From positions 2,670,501 to 2,734,500 of the forward strand of contig NZ_CP108518.1 of assembly GCF_035989885.1 (NCBI RefSeq): 64,000 nucleotides of DNA, written 5' to 3'. The stretch comes from Streptomyces sp. NBC_01232. GTDB taxonomy: Bacteria > Actinomycetota > Actinomycetes > Streptomycetales > Streptomycetaceae. The first letter of the stretch is position 1; every line of letters begins with the position of its first letter. Both the position numbers and the translations under genes were made by a program. Below, piece by piece: positions 52,936 through 60,355 of the stretch. The notes under the pieces were generated by a model, which ran no database searches, was not told where the DNA came from, and saw nothing but the letters and a program-made list of their open reading frames with translations.

Positions 52936-54710
52936 TCCGCTTCGAGCAGGTGTCGGTCACCTACGAGGACGCGGCCGGCCCCTCCCTGCAGGGCGTCGAC
53001 CTGGAGATCCCGGAGGGCGAGCTGACGCTCCTGGTCGGCCCGTCGGGCGTCGGAAAGTCCACCCTGCTGGGGACGGTCTCCGGGCTGGTCCCGCACTTCA
53101 CGGGCGGCACCCTGCGGGGCCGGGTCACGGTCGCCGGCCGGGACACGCGCACCCACCTGCCGCGCGAGCTCGCGGACGTGGTGGGCACGGTCGGCCAGGA
53201 CCCGCTCGCGCACTTCGTGACGGACGTGGTCGAGGACGAACTCGCCTACGGCATGGAGTCCCTGGGCCTGCCACCTGCGGTGATGCGTCGCCGGGTGGAG
53301 GAGACCCTGGACCTGCTGGGCCTGAACGAGCTGCGCGACCGGCCGATCGCGACACTGTCCGGCGGCCAGCAGCAGCGGGTCGCGATCGGCTCGGTCCTCA
53401 CCCCTCACCCGAAGGTGCTGGTGCTGGACGAGCCGACCTCCGCGCTGGACCCGGCGGCGGCGGAGGAGGTCCTCGCGGTCCTCCAGCGCCTGGTCCACGA
53501 CCTGGGCACCACGGTGCTGATGGCGGAGCACCGGCTGGAGCGGGTGGTCCAGTACGCCGACCAGGTCCTGCTCCTGCCCGCCCCGGGCGCGGCTCCGCTG
53601 ATCGGCACCCCTGCGGAGATCATGGCCGTCTCCCCGGTCCACCCGCCGGTGGTCTCCCTGGGCCGCCTCGCGGGCTGGTCCCCCCTCCCCCTCTCGGTCC
53701 GCGACGCCCGCCGCCGGGCCGCTCCCCTCCGCTCCCGCCTGACATCCGTTCCGAATCCAGCCCCGCCCGCGCTCGAGGCGAATACAGCCCCGCCGGCGCT
53801 TGAGGCGCGGGGGTCCGGGGGCGGAGCCCCCGCCACCGGAGCCCCCGGGTTCCTCTCGCGCCTGCTCCGCCGCGGCAGGCCGACCCCCGCCAACGGCACC
53901 GGCACCGGCACCGGCACCGGCACCGCCCCCGCCGAGGTCCGCAACCTCTCCGTCCGCCGCGGCCGCGTCCAGGCCCTGCACGGCGTCACCCTCACCGTGT
54001 CCCCCGGCGAGACCGTCGCCCTCATGGGCCGCAACGGCGCCGGCAAGTCCACCCTCCTCTCGACCCTCGTCGGTACGGTCCCGCCCACCACCGGCGAGGT
54101 GACCGTCGGCGGCCGCGCCCCCCACCGCACGGCCCCGCCCGAGATGGTGCGCCGCGTCGGCCTCGTCCCGCAGGAGCCCCGCGACCTCCTCTACGCCGAC
54201 ACGGTCGCCGCCGAGTGCGCCGCCGCCGACTCCGACGCCGCCGCGCCCCCCGGCACCTGCCGCGACCTCGTCTCCGCGCTGCTCCCCGACGTCCCCGACG
54301 ACACCCACCCGCGCGATCTCTCCGAGGGCCAGCGCCTGGCCCTCGCCCTCGCGCTGGTCCTCACGGGCCGCCCCGCCCTGCTGCTGCTCGACGAGCCCAC
54401 CCGCGGCCTGGACTACGCCGCCAAGGTCCGCCTGATCGAGATCCTTCGCGGCCTCGCCGCCGACGGGCACGCCATCGTCCTGGCCACCCACGACGTGGAG
54501 CTCGCCGCCGAGCTGGCCCACCGCGTGGTGATCCTGGCCGGCGGGGAGGTCGTCGCGGACGGCCCGACCGCCGAGGTCGTCGTCTCCTCTCCCGCCTTCG
54601 CGCCGCAGGTGGCGAAGGTCCTGGCCCCGGGCCACTGGCTCACGGTGGCCCAGGTCGCCGAGGCGCTCGACGCGGCGGAGGCGCTCGACGCCGCGGAGGC
54701 GGCCCGATGA
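52932..54710 (+). CDS. fused double ECF ABC ATPase (A-A')
   Basis: 592 aa. The GTG at 52932 overlaps the ecfT stop (GTGA). It contains two complete ABC domains. Domain 1 has Walker A GPSGVGKST (36-44), the LSGGQQQRVAIGS signature and VLVLDEPTSALDP. Domain 2 has Walker A GRNGAGKST (about 366-374), the signature LSEGQRLALAL and LLLLDEPTRGLD. The inter-domain linker (about residues 255-330) is partly the translation of a dispersed GC-rich repeat (53758-53832). The C-terminus repeats EALDAAEALDAAEA. One polypeptide thus replaces EcfA and EcfA'. Confidence 0.88.
   Translation: MIRFEQVSVTYEDAAGPSLQGVDLEIPEGELTLLVGPSGVGKSTLLGTVSGLVPHFTGGTLRGRVTVAGRDTRTHLPRELADVVGTVGQDPLAHFVTDVVEDELAYGMESLGLPPAVMRRRVEETLDLLGLNELRDRPIATLSGGQQQRVAIGSVLTPHPKVLVLDEPTSALDPAAAEEVLAVLQRLVHDLGTTVLMAEHRLERVVQYADQVLLLPAPGAAPLIGTPAEIMAVSPVHPPVVSLGRLAGWSPLPLSVRDARRRAAPLRSRLTSVPNPAPPALEANTAPPALEARGSGGGAPATGAPGFLSRLLRRGRPTPANGTGTGTGTGTAPAEVRNLSVRRGRVQALHGVTLTVSPGETVALMGRNGAGKSTLLSTLVGTVPPTTGEVTVGGRAPHRTAPPEMVRRVGLVPQEPRDLLYADTVAAECAAADSDAAAPPGTCRDLVSALLPDVPDDTHPRDLSEGQRLALALALVLTGRPALLLLDEPTRGLDYAAKVRLIEILRGLAADGHAIVLATHDVELAAELAHRVVILAGGEVVADGPTAEVVVSSPAFAPQVAKVLAPGHWLTVAQVAEALDAAEALDAAEAAR
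53758..53832. repeat. dispersed GC-rich repeat inside the ECF ATPase linker
   Basis: Two tandem copies of a unit CAGCCCCGCC-GCGCT-GAGGCG (53758-53784, 53785 on), the second followed by GCGGGGGTCCGGGGGCGGAG and CCCCCG. The same element occurs as four 29-bp units at 59163-59298 between genes. Here it is in frame and encodes PAPPALEANTAPPALEARG. Confidence 0.85.
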
Positions 54711-55600
54711 GCCGCCCCGTCCGCATCGGCCCCCGCGCCGCCGTGGCCCTGGTCCTCGTCACCCTCATCGGCATCGCGGCCTTCGGCTGGCCGCTGCTCG
54801 CCGACCGCCAGTCGGGCCTCGCCCACTCCCAGGACGCCCCCTGGCTCTTCGCCGCGCTCCTTCCGCTCCTGGTGGCGGTGGTCGTCGCGACCGTCGCCGA
54901 CAACGGCATGGACGCCAAGGCGGTGGCGATGCTCGGCGTGCTCGCCGCCGTCGGGGCGGCGCTGAGACCGCTGGGCGCCGGCACGGCCGGGCTGGAGCCG
55001 ATGTTCTTCCTGATGGTGCTCAGCGCACGCGTGCTCGGCCCCGGCTTCGGCTTCGTCCTGGGCTCGGTGACGATGTTCGCCTCCGCCCTGCTGACGGGCG
55101 GGGTCGGGCCGTGGATGCCGTTCCAGATGCTGGCGATGGGCTGGTTCGCGCTGGGGGCCGGGCTGCTGCCGGGCGCGATGGGGGTCCCCCCTGCTCGAGC
55201 GAAGCCGAGAGCTTGGGGGAAGATCAGGGGCCGGGCGGAGCTGCTGATGCTGGCGGCGTACGGCTTCGCGGGCGCGTTCGCGTACGGCACGATCATGAAC
55301 CTGCAGGGCTGGGTGATCCTGCAGGGGATGGACCAGGGCGTCTCCTTCCATGCGGGGGAGCCGGTGGCCGCGAACCTGGTGCGGTTCCTCGCGTACTGCC
55401 TGGCGACCTCGGTGGGCTGGGACCTGGGCCGGGCCGTGCTGACGGTCGTACTGACCCTCACGCTCGGGGCGACCCTGCTGAAGGCCCTGCGCCGGGCGAC
55501 CCGCAAAGCCGCCTTCGACGCGCCCGTCGCCTTCGATCCGGGGACCGGAACCGGCAGCGCCCCCGCCCTCGAAAGGGGTACGAAGGGCGACGGAGGGTGA
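54707..55600 (+). CDS. ECF transporter S component, predicted cobalamin-specific
   Basis: 297 aa. The ATG at 54707 overlaps the ATPase stop (ATGA). Six or more helices are visible: AAVALVLVTLIGIAAFGWPL, WLFAALLPLLVAVVVATVAD, LGVLAAVGAALRPLGAG, LGPGFGFVLGSVTMFASALL, MLAMGWFALGAGLLPGAMGV, then LLMLAAYGFAGAFAYGTIMN, LVRFLAYCLATSVGWDLGRA and VLTVVLTLTLGATLL. The motif GAALRPLGAG with a nearby LSARVLGPGFGF is typical of S components that use the EcfT coupling helix. The riboswitch is the only evidence for B12 as substrate. The loop at about residues 159-172 is the translation of a dispersed hairpin repeat. Confidence 0.82.
   Translation: MSRPVRIGPRAAVALVLVTLIGIAAFGWPLLADRQSGLAHSQDAPWLFAALLPLLVAVVVATVADNGMDAKAVAMLGVLAAVGAALRPLGAGTAGLEPMFFLMVLSARVLGPGFGFVLGSVTMFASALLTGGVGPWMPFQMLAMGWFALGAGLLPGAMGVPPARAKPRAWGKIRGRAELLMLAAYGFAGAFAYGTIMNLQGWVILQGMDQGVSFHAGEPVAANLVRFLAYCLATSVGWDLGRAVLTVVLTLTLGATLLKALRRATRKAAFDAPVAFDPGTGTGSAPALERGTKGDGG
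55181..55220. repeat. dispersed hairpin repeat inside the S-component gene
   Basis: GGGGTCCCCCCTGCTCGAGC-GAAGCCGAGAGCTTGGGGGA. CCCCC pairs with GGGGG and CTCG with CGAG. I recognise this as a family of common Streptomyces intergenic elements. It is in frame and encodes GVPPARAKPRAWGK between two membrane helices. Confidence 0.75.
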
Positions 55601-55666
55601 CATTCGGGGCCTCCGCCGGTGACCCGCCCCATAGGAGCCACGTCACATACGACGGCGGCTAGTAGA

Positions 55667-55691
55667 CCCCCGGCCCGCTCTGCTGCGGGGG
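55667..55691. terminator. hairpin after the ECF operon
   Basis: CCCCCG ... CGGGGG around a 13-nt loop, 66 bp after the S-component stop and followed by TTAGG. Modest stem; it is probably the operon terminator. Confidence 0.5.
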
Positions 55692-55909
55692 TTAGGCGCG
55701 CACGGCCGGCCCCTTGCTGCGAGGAGCGCTAGTAGGAGCGACCTTTGCCAGGCCGTCGGGGCGTCTGTAGAACTGGATGAGTCGCAAGGCGGCAGGGGTA
55801 CTTCAGGTACTTCACCCGCCGCCGACGAACCCCTCTCCTTTGCGTGAGTGGCTCACGCATGTCTTCGGCATGCGTGCGACCGCCCTTGTCCCCGTCGGAA
55901 GGTCCATCC
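55692..55909 (+). promoter_or_regulatory. structured leader with mutually exclusive hairpins before the transglycosylase
   Basis: This gene-free leader ends in two overlapping stems. Stem A is TGCGTGAG/CTCACGCA (55841-55859, loop TGG). Stem B is CACGCATG/CATGCGTG (55854-55876, loop TCTTCGG). They share 55854-55859, so only one can form at a time, as in an attenuator or riboswitch platform. A further stem GGCGGC...GCCGCC lies upstream (about 55788-55823). No known aptamer consensus was recognised by eye. Stem B sits 33 nt before the start codon and could affect the ribosome binding site. Confidence 0.5.
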
Positions 55910-56314
55910 GTGTCCAACGCCATCATCCGCCGCATCGCCACCTCCAAGAAGGCCCTCGCGGGCACCGTCGTCGCCCTCGGTGTCGCCGGTTCCATGCTTG
56001 CCACGGTTCCCGCCCAGGCGGCCCCGATGAGCGCCAAGGCGATCGCGCAGCAGATGATCAAGGACCCGGCCCAGTTCGCCGCCTTCGACAAGATCATCTC
56101 GCACGAGAGCGGCTGGAACCACACCGCGACCAACGCCTCCTCCGGCGCGTACGGCCTGGCCCAGGCCCTGCCGGCCTCGAAGATGGCTTCGGCCGGCGCG
56201 GACTGGAAGACCAACCCCGCCACCCAGATCAAGTGGGGCCTGGACTACATGAACGACCGCTACGGCAGCCCCGTCGGCGCCTGGAACTTCTGGTCCGCCA
56301 ACCACTGGTACTGA
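55910..56314 (+). CDS. secreted transglycosylase SLT-domain protein
   Basis: 134 aa. The GTG at 55910 has GGAAGG seven bases upstream; the in-frame ATG at 55844 would read through the leader hairpins. A signal peptide (KKALAGTVVALGVAGSMLAT, cut after AQA near residue 37) is followed by a compact lysozyme-like domain. The domain contains FDKIISHESGWNHTATNASS (catalytic Glu about residue 66), GAYGLAQALPASKM and KWGLDYMNDRYGSPVGAWNF ending in WSANHWY. This is the aggregation-promoting-factor/resuscitation-type transglycosylase layout without extra domains. It cleaves or remodels peptidoglycan on the surface. Confidence 0.88.
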   Translation: MSNAIIRRIATSKKALAGTVVALGVAGSMLATVPAQAAPMSAKAIAQQMIKDPAQFAAFDKIISHESGWNHTATNASSGAYGLAQALPASKMASAGADWKTNPATQIKWGLDYMNDRYGSPVGAWNFWSANHWY

Positions 56315-56352
56315 GCCACCAGCGGGCAGCAGCGCAGCACAGCAGACATACG

Positions 56353-56397
56353 AGGGCCCCGGTGGCCGGCCTCCCCAGGTCCGGCCACCGGGGCCTT
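56353..56397. terminator. bidirectional terminator between transglycosylase and thiolase genes
   Basis: GGCCCCGGTGGCCGG pairs with CCGGCCACCGGGGCC (15 bp, perfect) around an 11-nt loop, with A/T pairs outside. It lies between convergent genes. Confidence 0.88.
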
Positions 56398-56429
56398 CTG
56401 CATCCCATCCCACGGGACTCAGGGGCGCC

Positions 56430-57623
<1,194 letters not shown>

Positions 57624-57655
57624 TCAGCACGGCGGGCCGTCCCGGCGCCCCGCCC

Positions 57656-57677
57656 GAACTAGTACGCGTTCTAGTTC
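57656..57677. promoter_or_regulatory. KstR-type dyad near the fadA5-like start
   Basis: A 22-bp near-palindrome, GAACTAG-TACGCGTT-CTAGTTC. The core TAGTACGCGTTCTA (57660-57673) has one mismatch to TNNAACNNGTTNNA (T for A at 57663). Confidence 0.6.
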
Positions 57678-57780
57678 TCCCCCGCAGTCTTATGACCTGA
57701 GGCCCCGGCACGCAAGGGTCTTGCACGCGCCCTGCACGGATTCCACACGCAACAGTTGGCGCCGCGACCCTTGTCACTTC

Positions 57781-57794
57781 TAGAACTCGTTACT
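57781..57794. promoter_or_regulatory. KstR-type box near the cyp125 start
   Basis: TAGAACTCGTTACT matches TNNAACNNGTTNNA except the last base. It lies 47 bp before the cyp125 ATG, within the divergent cyp125/fadA5-like promoter region. Confidence 0.55.
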
Positions 57795-57809
57795 ACCTTC
57801 AAGCCAACT

Positions 57810-57826
57810 TCTGATGGTCCGTCAGA
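57810..57826. promoter_or_regulatory. TGAC-N5-GTCA-type dyad at the cyp125 start
   Basis: TCTGAT-GGTCC-GTCAGA: 6-bp arms with one mismatch, 15 bp upstream of the cyp125 ATG. It is the same dyad as at 24605, 35492 and 18958. Confidence 0.5.
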
Positions 57827-57841
57827 CTTTGGAGTTGCCCG

Positions 57842-59086
57842 ATGTCCTGCCCCGCACTGCCCGAAGGCTTCGACGCCACCGACCCAGACCTGCTCCAAAG
57901 CCGCGTCCCCTTCCCGGAGTTCGCGCAGCTGCGGCAGACCGCACCCGTGTGGTGGTGCCCGCAGCGGCGGGGCGTCACCGGCTTCGACGACGAGGGCTAC
58001 TGGGCCGTGACCCGGCACGCGGACGTCAAGTACGTCTCCACGCACCCGGAACTGTTCTCCTCGACGACCAACACCGCCATCATCCGCTTCAACGAGCACA
58101 TCCAGCGTGATGCGATAGATGCCCAGCGTCTGATCATGCTGAACATGGATCCGCCGGAACACACGCGCGTACGCCAGATCGTGCAGCGCGGCTTCACCCC
58201 GCGGGCCATCCGCGGCCTGGAGGAGGCCCTGCGCGACCGCGCCCGGAAGATCGTCGAGGAGGCCTCGGCCTCGGCGGCCGACGGCAGCTTCGACTTCGTG
58301 ACGCAGGTGGCGTGCGAACTCCCGCTGCAGGCCATCGCCGAACTGATCGGCGTACCGCAGAAGGACCGAACCAAGATCTTCGACTGGTCGAACAAGATGA
58401 TCGCCTACGACGACCCGGAGTACGCGATCACCGAGGAGGTCGGCTCCAACGCGGCGATGGAGCTCATCGGTTACGCGATGAACCTCTCCGCCCAGCGCAA
58501 GGAGTGTCCGGCCAAGGACATCGTCACCCAGCTGGTGGCGGCCGAGGGCCAGGGCAACCTGGGCTCCGACGAGTTCGGCTTCTTCGTGCTGCTGCTGGCG
58601 GTCGCGGGCAACGAGACCACGCGCAACGCCATCAGCCACGGCATGCACGCCTTCCTCACCCACCCCGAGCAGTGGGAGCTCTACAAGGCGACGCGGCCGT
58701 CGACGGCCGCCGAGGAGATCGTGCGCTGGGCCACCCCGGTGGTGTCCTTCCAGCGCACCGCCACCCAGGACACCGAGTTGGGCGGCCAGAAGATCAAGGC
58801 GGGCGACCGGGTGGGGATGTTCTACTCCTCCGCCAATCACGACCCCGAGGTCTTCACCGACCCGGACGTCTTCGACATCACCCGCGACCCCAACCCCCAC
58901 CTGGGATTCGGCGGCGGCGGCCCGCACTTCTGCCTCGGCAAGTCCCTGGCCGTGATGGAGATCGACCTGATCTTCAACGCCCTGGCCGACGCGCTCCCGG
59001 ACCTCCACCTGACCTCCGAACCCCCACGCCGGCTCCGCGCGGCCTGGCTCAACGGCATCAAGGAACTCCGCGTCACCCACCCCTGA
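57842..59086 (+). CDS. cyp125: cytochrome P450 CYP125, steroid C26-monooxygenase
   Basis: 414 aa, ATG at 57842 with GGAG seven bases upstream. The N-terminus GFDATDPDLLQSRVPFPEFA is diagnostic of the CYP125/CYP142 group. Other P450 landmarks are the I-helix VAGNETTRNAISHG (about residue 258), the ExxR motif AEEIVRWA, the VSFQRTATQDTELGGQKI strand and the heme loop FGGGGPHFCLGKSLA with the cysteine ligand (about residue 360). CYP125 oxidises the C26/C27 terminal carbon of cholesterol and cholest-4-en-3-one. The conserved divergence from a FadA5-like gene, and KstR boxes between them, strengthen the call. It needs a ferredoxin; the gene at 46315 is a candidate. Confidence 0.92.
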   Translation: MSCPALPEGFDATDPDLLQSRVPFPEFAQLRQTAPVWWCPQRRGVTGFDDEGYWAVTRHADVKYVSTHPELFSSTTNTAIIRFNEHIQRDAIDAQRLIMLNMDPPEHTRVRQIVQRGFTPRAIRGLEEALRDRARKIVEEASASAADGSFDFVTQVACELPLQAIAELIGVPQKDRTKIFDWSNKMIAYDDPEYAITEEVGSNAAMELIGYAMNLSAQRKECPAKDIVTQLVAAEGQGNLGSDEFGFFVLLLAVAGNETTRNAISHGMHAFLTHPEQWELYKATRPSTAAEEIVRWATPVVSFQRTATQDTELGGQKIKAGDRVGMFYSSANHDPEVFTDPDVFDITRDPNPHLGFGGGGPHFCLGKSLAVMEIDLIFNALADALPDLHLTSEPPRRLRAAWLNGIKELRVTHP

Positions 59087-59162
59087 CCCATCGACCCACG
59101 CCCAGCCCCACGGACGCACTTCGAGCCCCACCGGTGCGCTGCCACCCTGCCCGGCACACCCC

Positions 59163-59298
59163 CAGCCCCGCCGGCGCTTGAGGCGCTCCCCCAGCCCCGC
59201 CGACGCTTGAGGCGCTCCCCCAGCCCCGCCGGCGTTTGAGGCGCTCCTTCAGCCCCGCCGGCGTTTGAGGCGCGGGGGTCCGGGGGCAGGGCCCCCGG
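59163..59298. repeat. four tandem 29-bp repeats plus hairpin, dispersed element
   Basis: The unit CAGCCCCGCCGGCGCTTGAG followed by GCGCTCCCC recurs with a 29-bp period at 59163, 59192, 59221 and 59250. It ends in GCGGGGGTCCGGGGGC-AGG-GCCCCCGG, a hairpin at 59280-59298. The element also lies inside the ECF ATPase gene (53758-53832). It occupies the gene-free interval 59087-59488 after cyp125, together with the terminator at 59370. Confidence 0.85.
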
Positions 59299-59369
59299 CA
59301 ACGGCGCCGCACCCGTTCGAGTGGCGCCCCACCCCGATCAGGGCGATCCTGGCAAACAGCGGCGATCCA

Positions 59370-59414
59370 GCCGAAGGGGCGCCGGGGCAGCGAATGCCCC
59401 GGCGCCCCTTCGGC
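59370..59414. terminator. long perfect hairpin after cyp125
   Basis: GCCGAAGGGGCGCCGGGGC pairs perfectly over 19 bp with its complement at 59396-59414, with a 7-nt loop AGCGAAT. It sits between the convergent cyp125 and membrane-protein genes and can serve both. Confidence 0.9.
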
Positions 59415-59488
59415 CTTCCCGGGCCAAGCCTGGCCAGGCGGCGGCCAGGCGGCGGCCAGCCGGCGGCAGCGCAACGGCCCGGCCAGGG

Positions 59489-60307
59489 CTACGGCTCCGA
59501 CGGCCGCCCCGCAACCACGTCGTACACCCGCACCCGCACCCGCCGCTGCCACCCCTCCCTCTCCTCCCGCACCCGCGCCCTCCGCTCCTTCCGCCCCCCG
59601 GCGGAATACCGCGCCCGCGCCCACGGCGACCCCGGCCGGGCCAGCCGTACCGCCCCGACCAGCGCGAAGAACGGTACGAGGATCCCCAGCAGCCCGGTGA
59701 ACACCTTCCCCTTGGCCAGCGTCACCAGCGCGAACGCCGCGTTCAGCGCGACCACCACCACGTACGACCAGTCGGAGACCCTCGTACCGCCCTCCGAGAC
59801 CTCGGCGTCGTCGACGCCGAAGGGCGACGCCCCCAGCAGCAACAGCCCGCACGCCGCCGCGCCGACCACCACCGCGTCCACCGAGAGCCGGCCCTCCTCG
59901 GACCAGTAGACGTCCTTCAGGTGCAGGATCAGCGCGAACTCGTCGAGCACCAGCGCCGTCCCGATGCCGAACACCGCCGCATCGATCTCCGCCCACGGAG
60001 TCTTGTTGCCGATCGGGGAGGCGAGCCCCAGCCCGCCGACGATCATCAGCACCACGCCGAACACCACGTGGTGGATGTGCAGCCCGCCCGGCGTGACGTT
60101 CTCCGGCCACCAGGAGACCTGTGCCCGGATCAGCCGGACGCTGATCCGGATGAAGAGGAACGCGCCGAGGAAGCCCAGCAGCAGGCACAGCAGCGGCTGC
60201 TTGCCGGGCTCGACGATCTGGCGCTGGTACCAGTCGCCCACGGTCAGGCCGCCCGCCCGGCCGGGGCGACCCCTGTCGGCTTTGCGCTCATGACCCGATG
60301 CTGGCAC
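59489..60307 (-). CDS. polytopic membrane protein with integral-membrane His cluster
   Basis: 272 aa from GTG 60307; a later GTG (LTVGDWYQRQ, residue about 22) is equally possible because no ribosome binding site is clear. About six helices are seen: LLCLLLGFLGAFLFIRIS, HHVVFGVVLMIVGGLGLAS, AAVFGIGTALVLDEFALILH, AVVVGAAACGLLLLGA, VVVVALNAAFALVTLA, LLGILVPFFALVGAVRLA. Conserved-looking residues include GGLHIHHVVFG with three His, the LDEFALILHLKDVYW acidic/His segment and a cytosolic Arg-rich C-terminus. No family is named with confidence. It may be transcribed with the GT87/PAP2 gene upstream (48 bp). Confidence 0.65.
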   Translation of the reverse strand: MPASGHERKADRGRPGRAGGLTVGDWYQRQIVEPGKQPLLCLLLGFLGAFLFIRISVRLIRAQVSWWPENVTPGGLHIHHVVFGVVLMIVGGLGLASPIGNKTPWAEIDAAVFGIGTALVLDEFALILHLKDVYWSEEGRLSVDAVVVGAAACGLLLLGASPFGVDDAEVSEGGTRVSDWSYVVVVALNAAFALVTLAKGKVFTGLLGILVPFFALVGAVRLARPGSPWARARYSAGGRKERRARVREEREGWQRRVRVRVYDVVAGRPSEP

Positions 60308-60355
60308 CGCGGCGGACCCGCCGCCCGGCGGGAGCGGACGTCGCGCCGGCGCCGG

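Noticed and set aside
55692..55909. ydaO (c-di-AMP) riboswitch call for the transglycosylase leader
   Set aside because: The conserved aptamer strands could not be matched by eye, so only the alternative hairpins are claimed.
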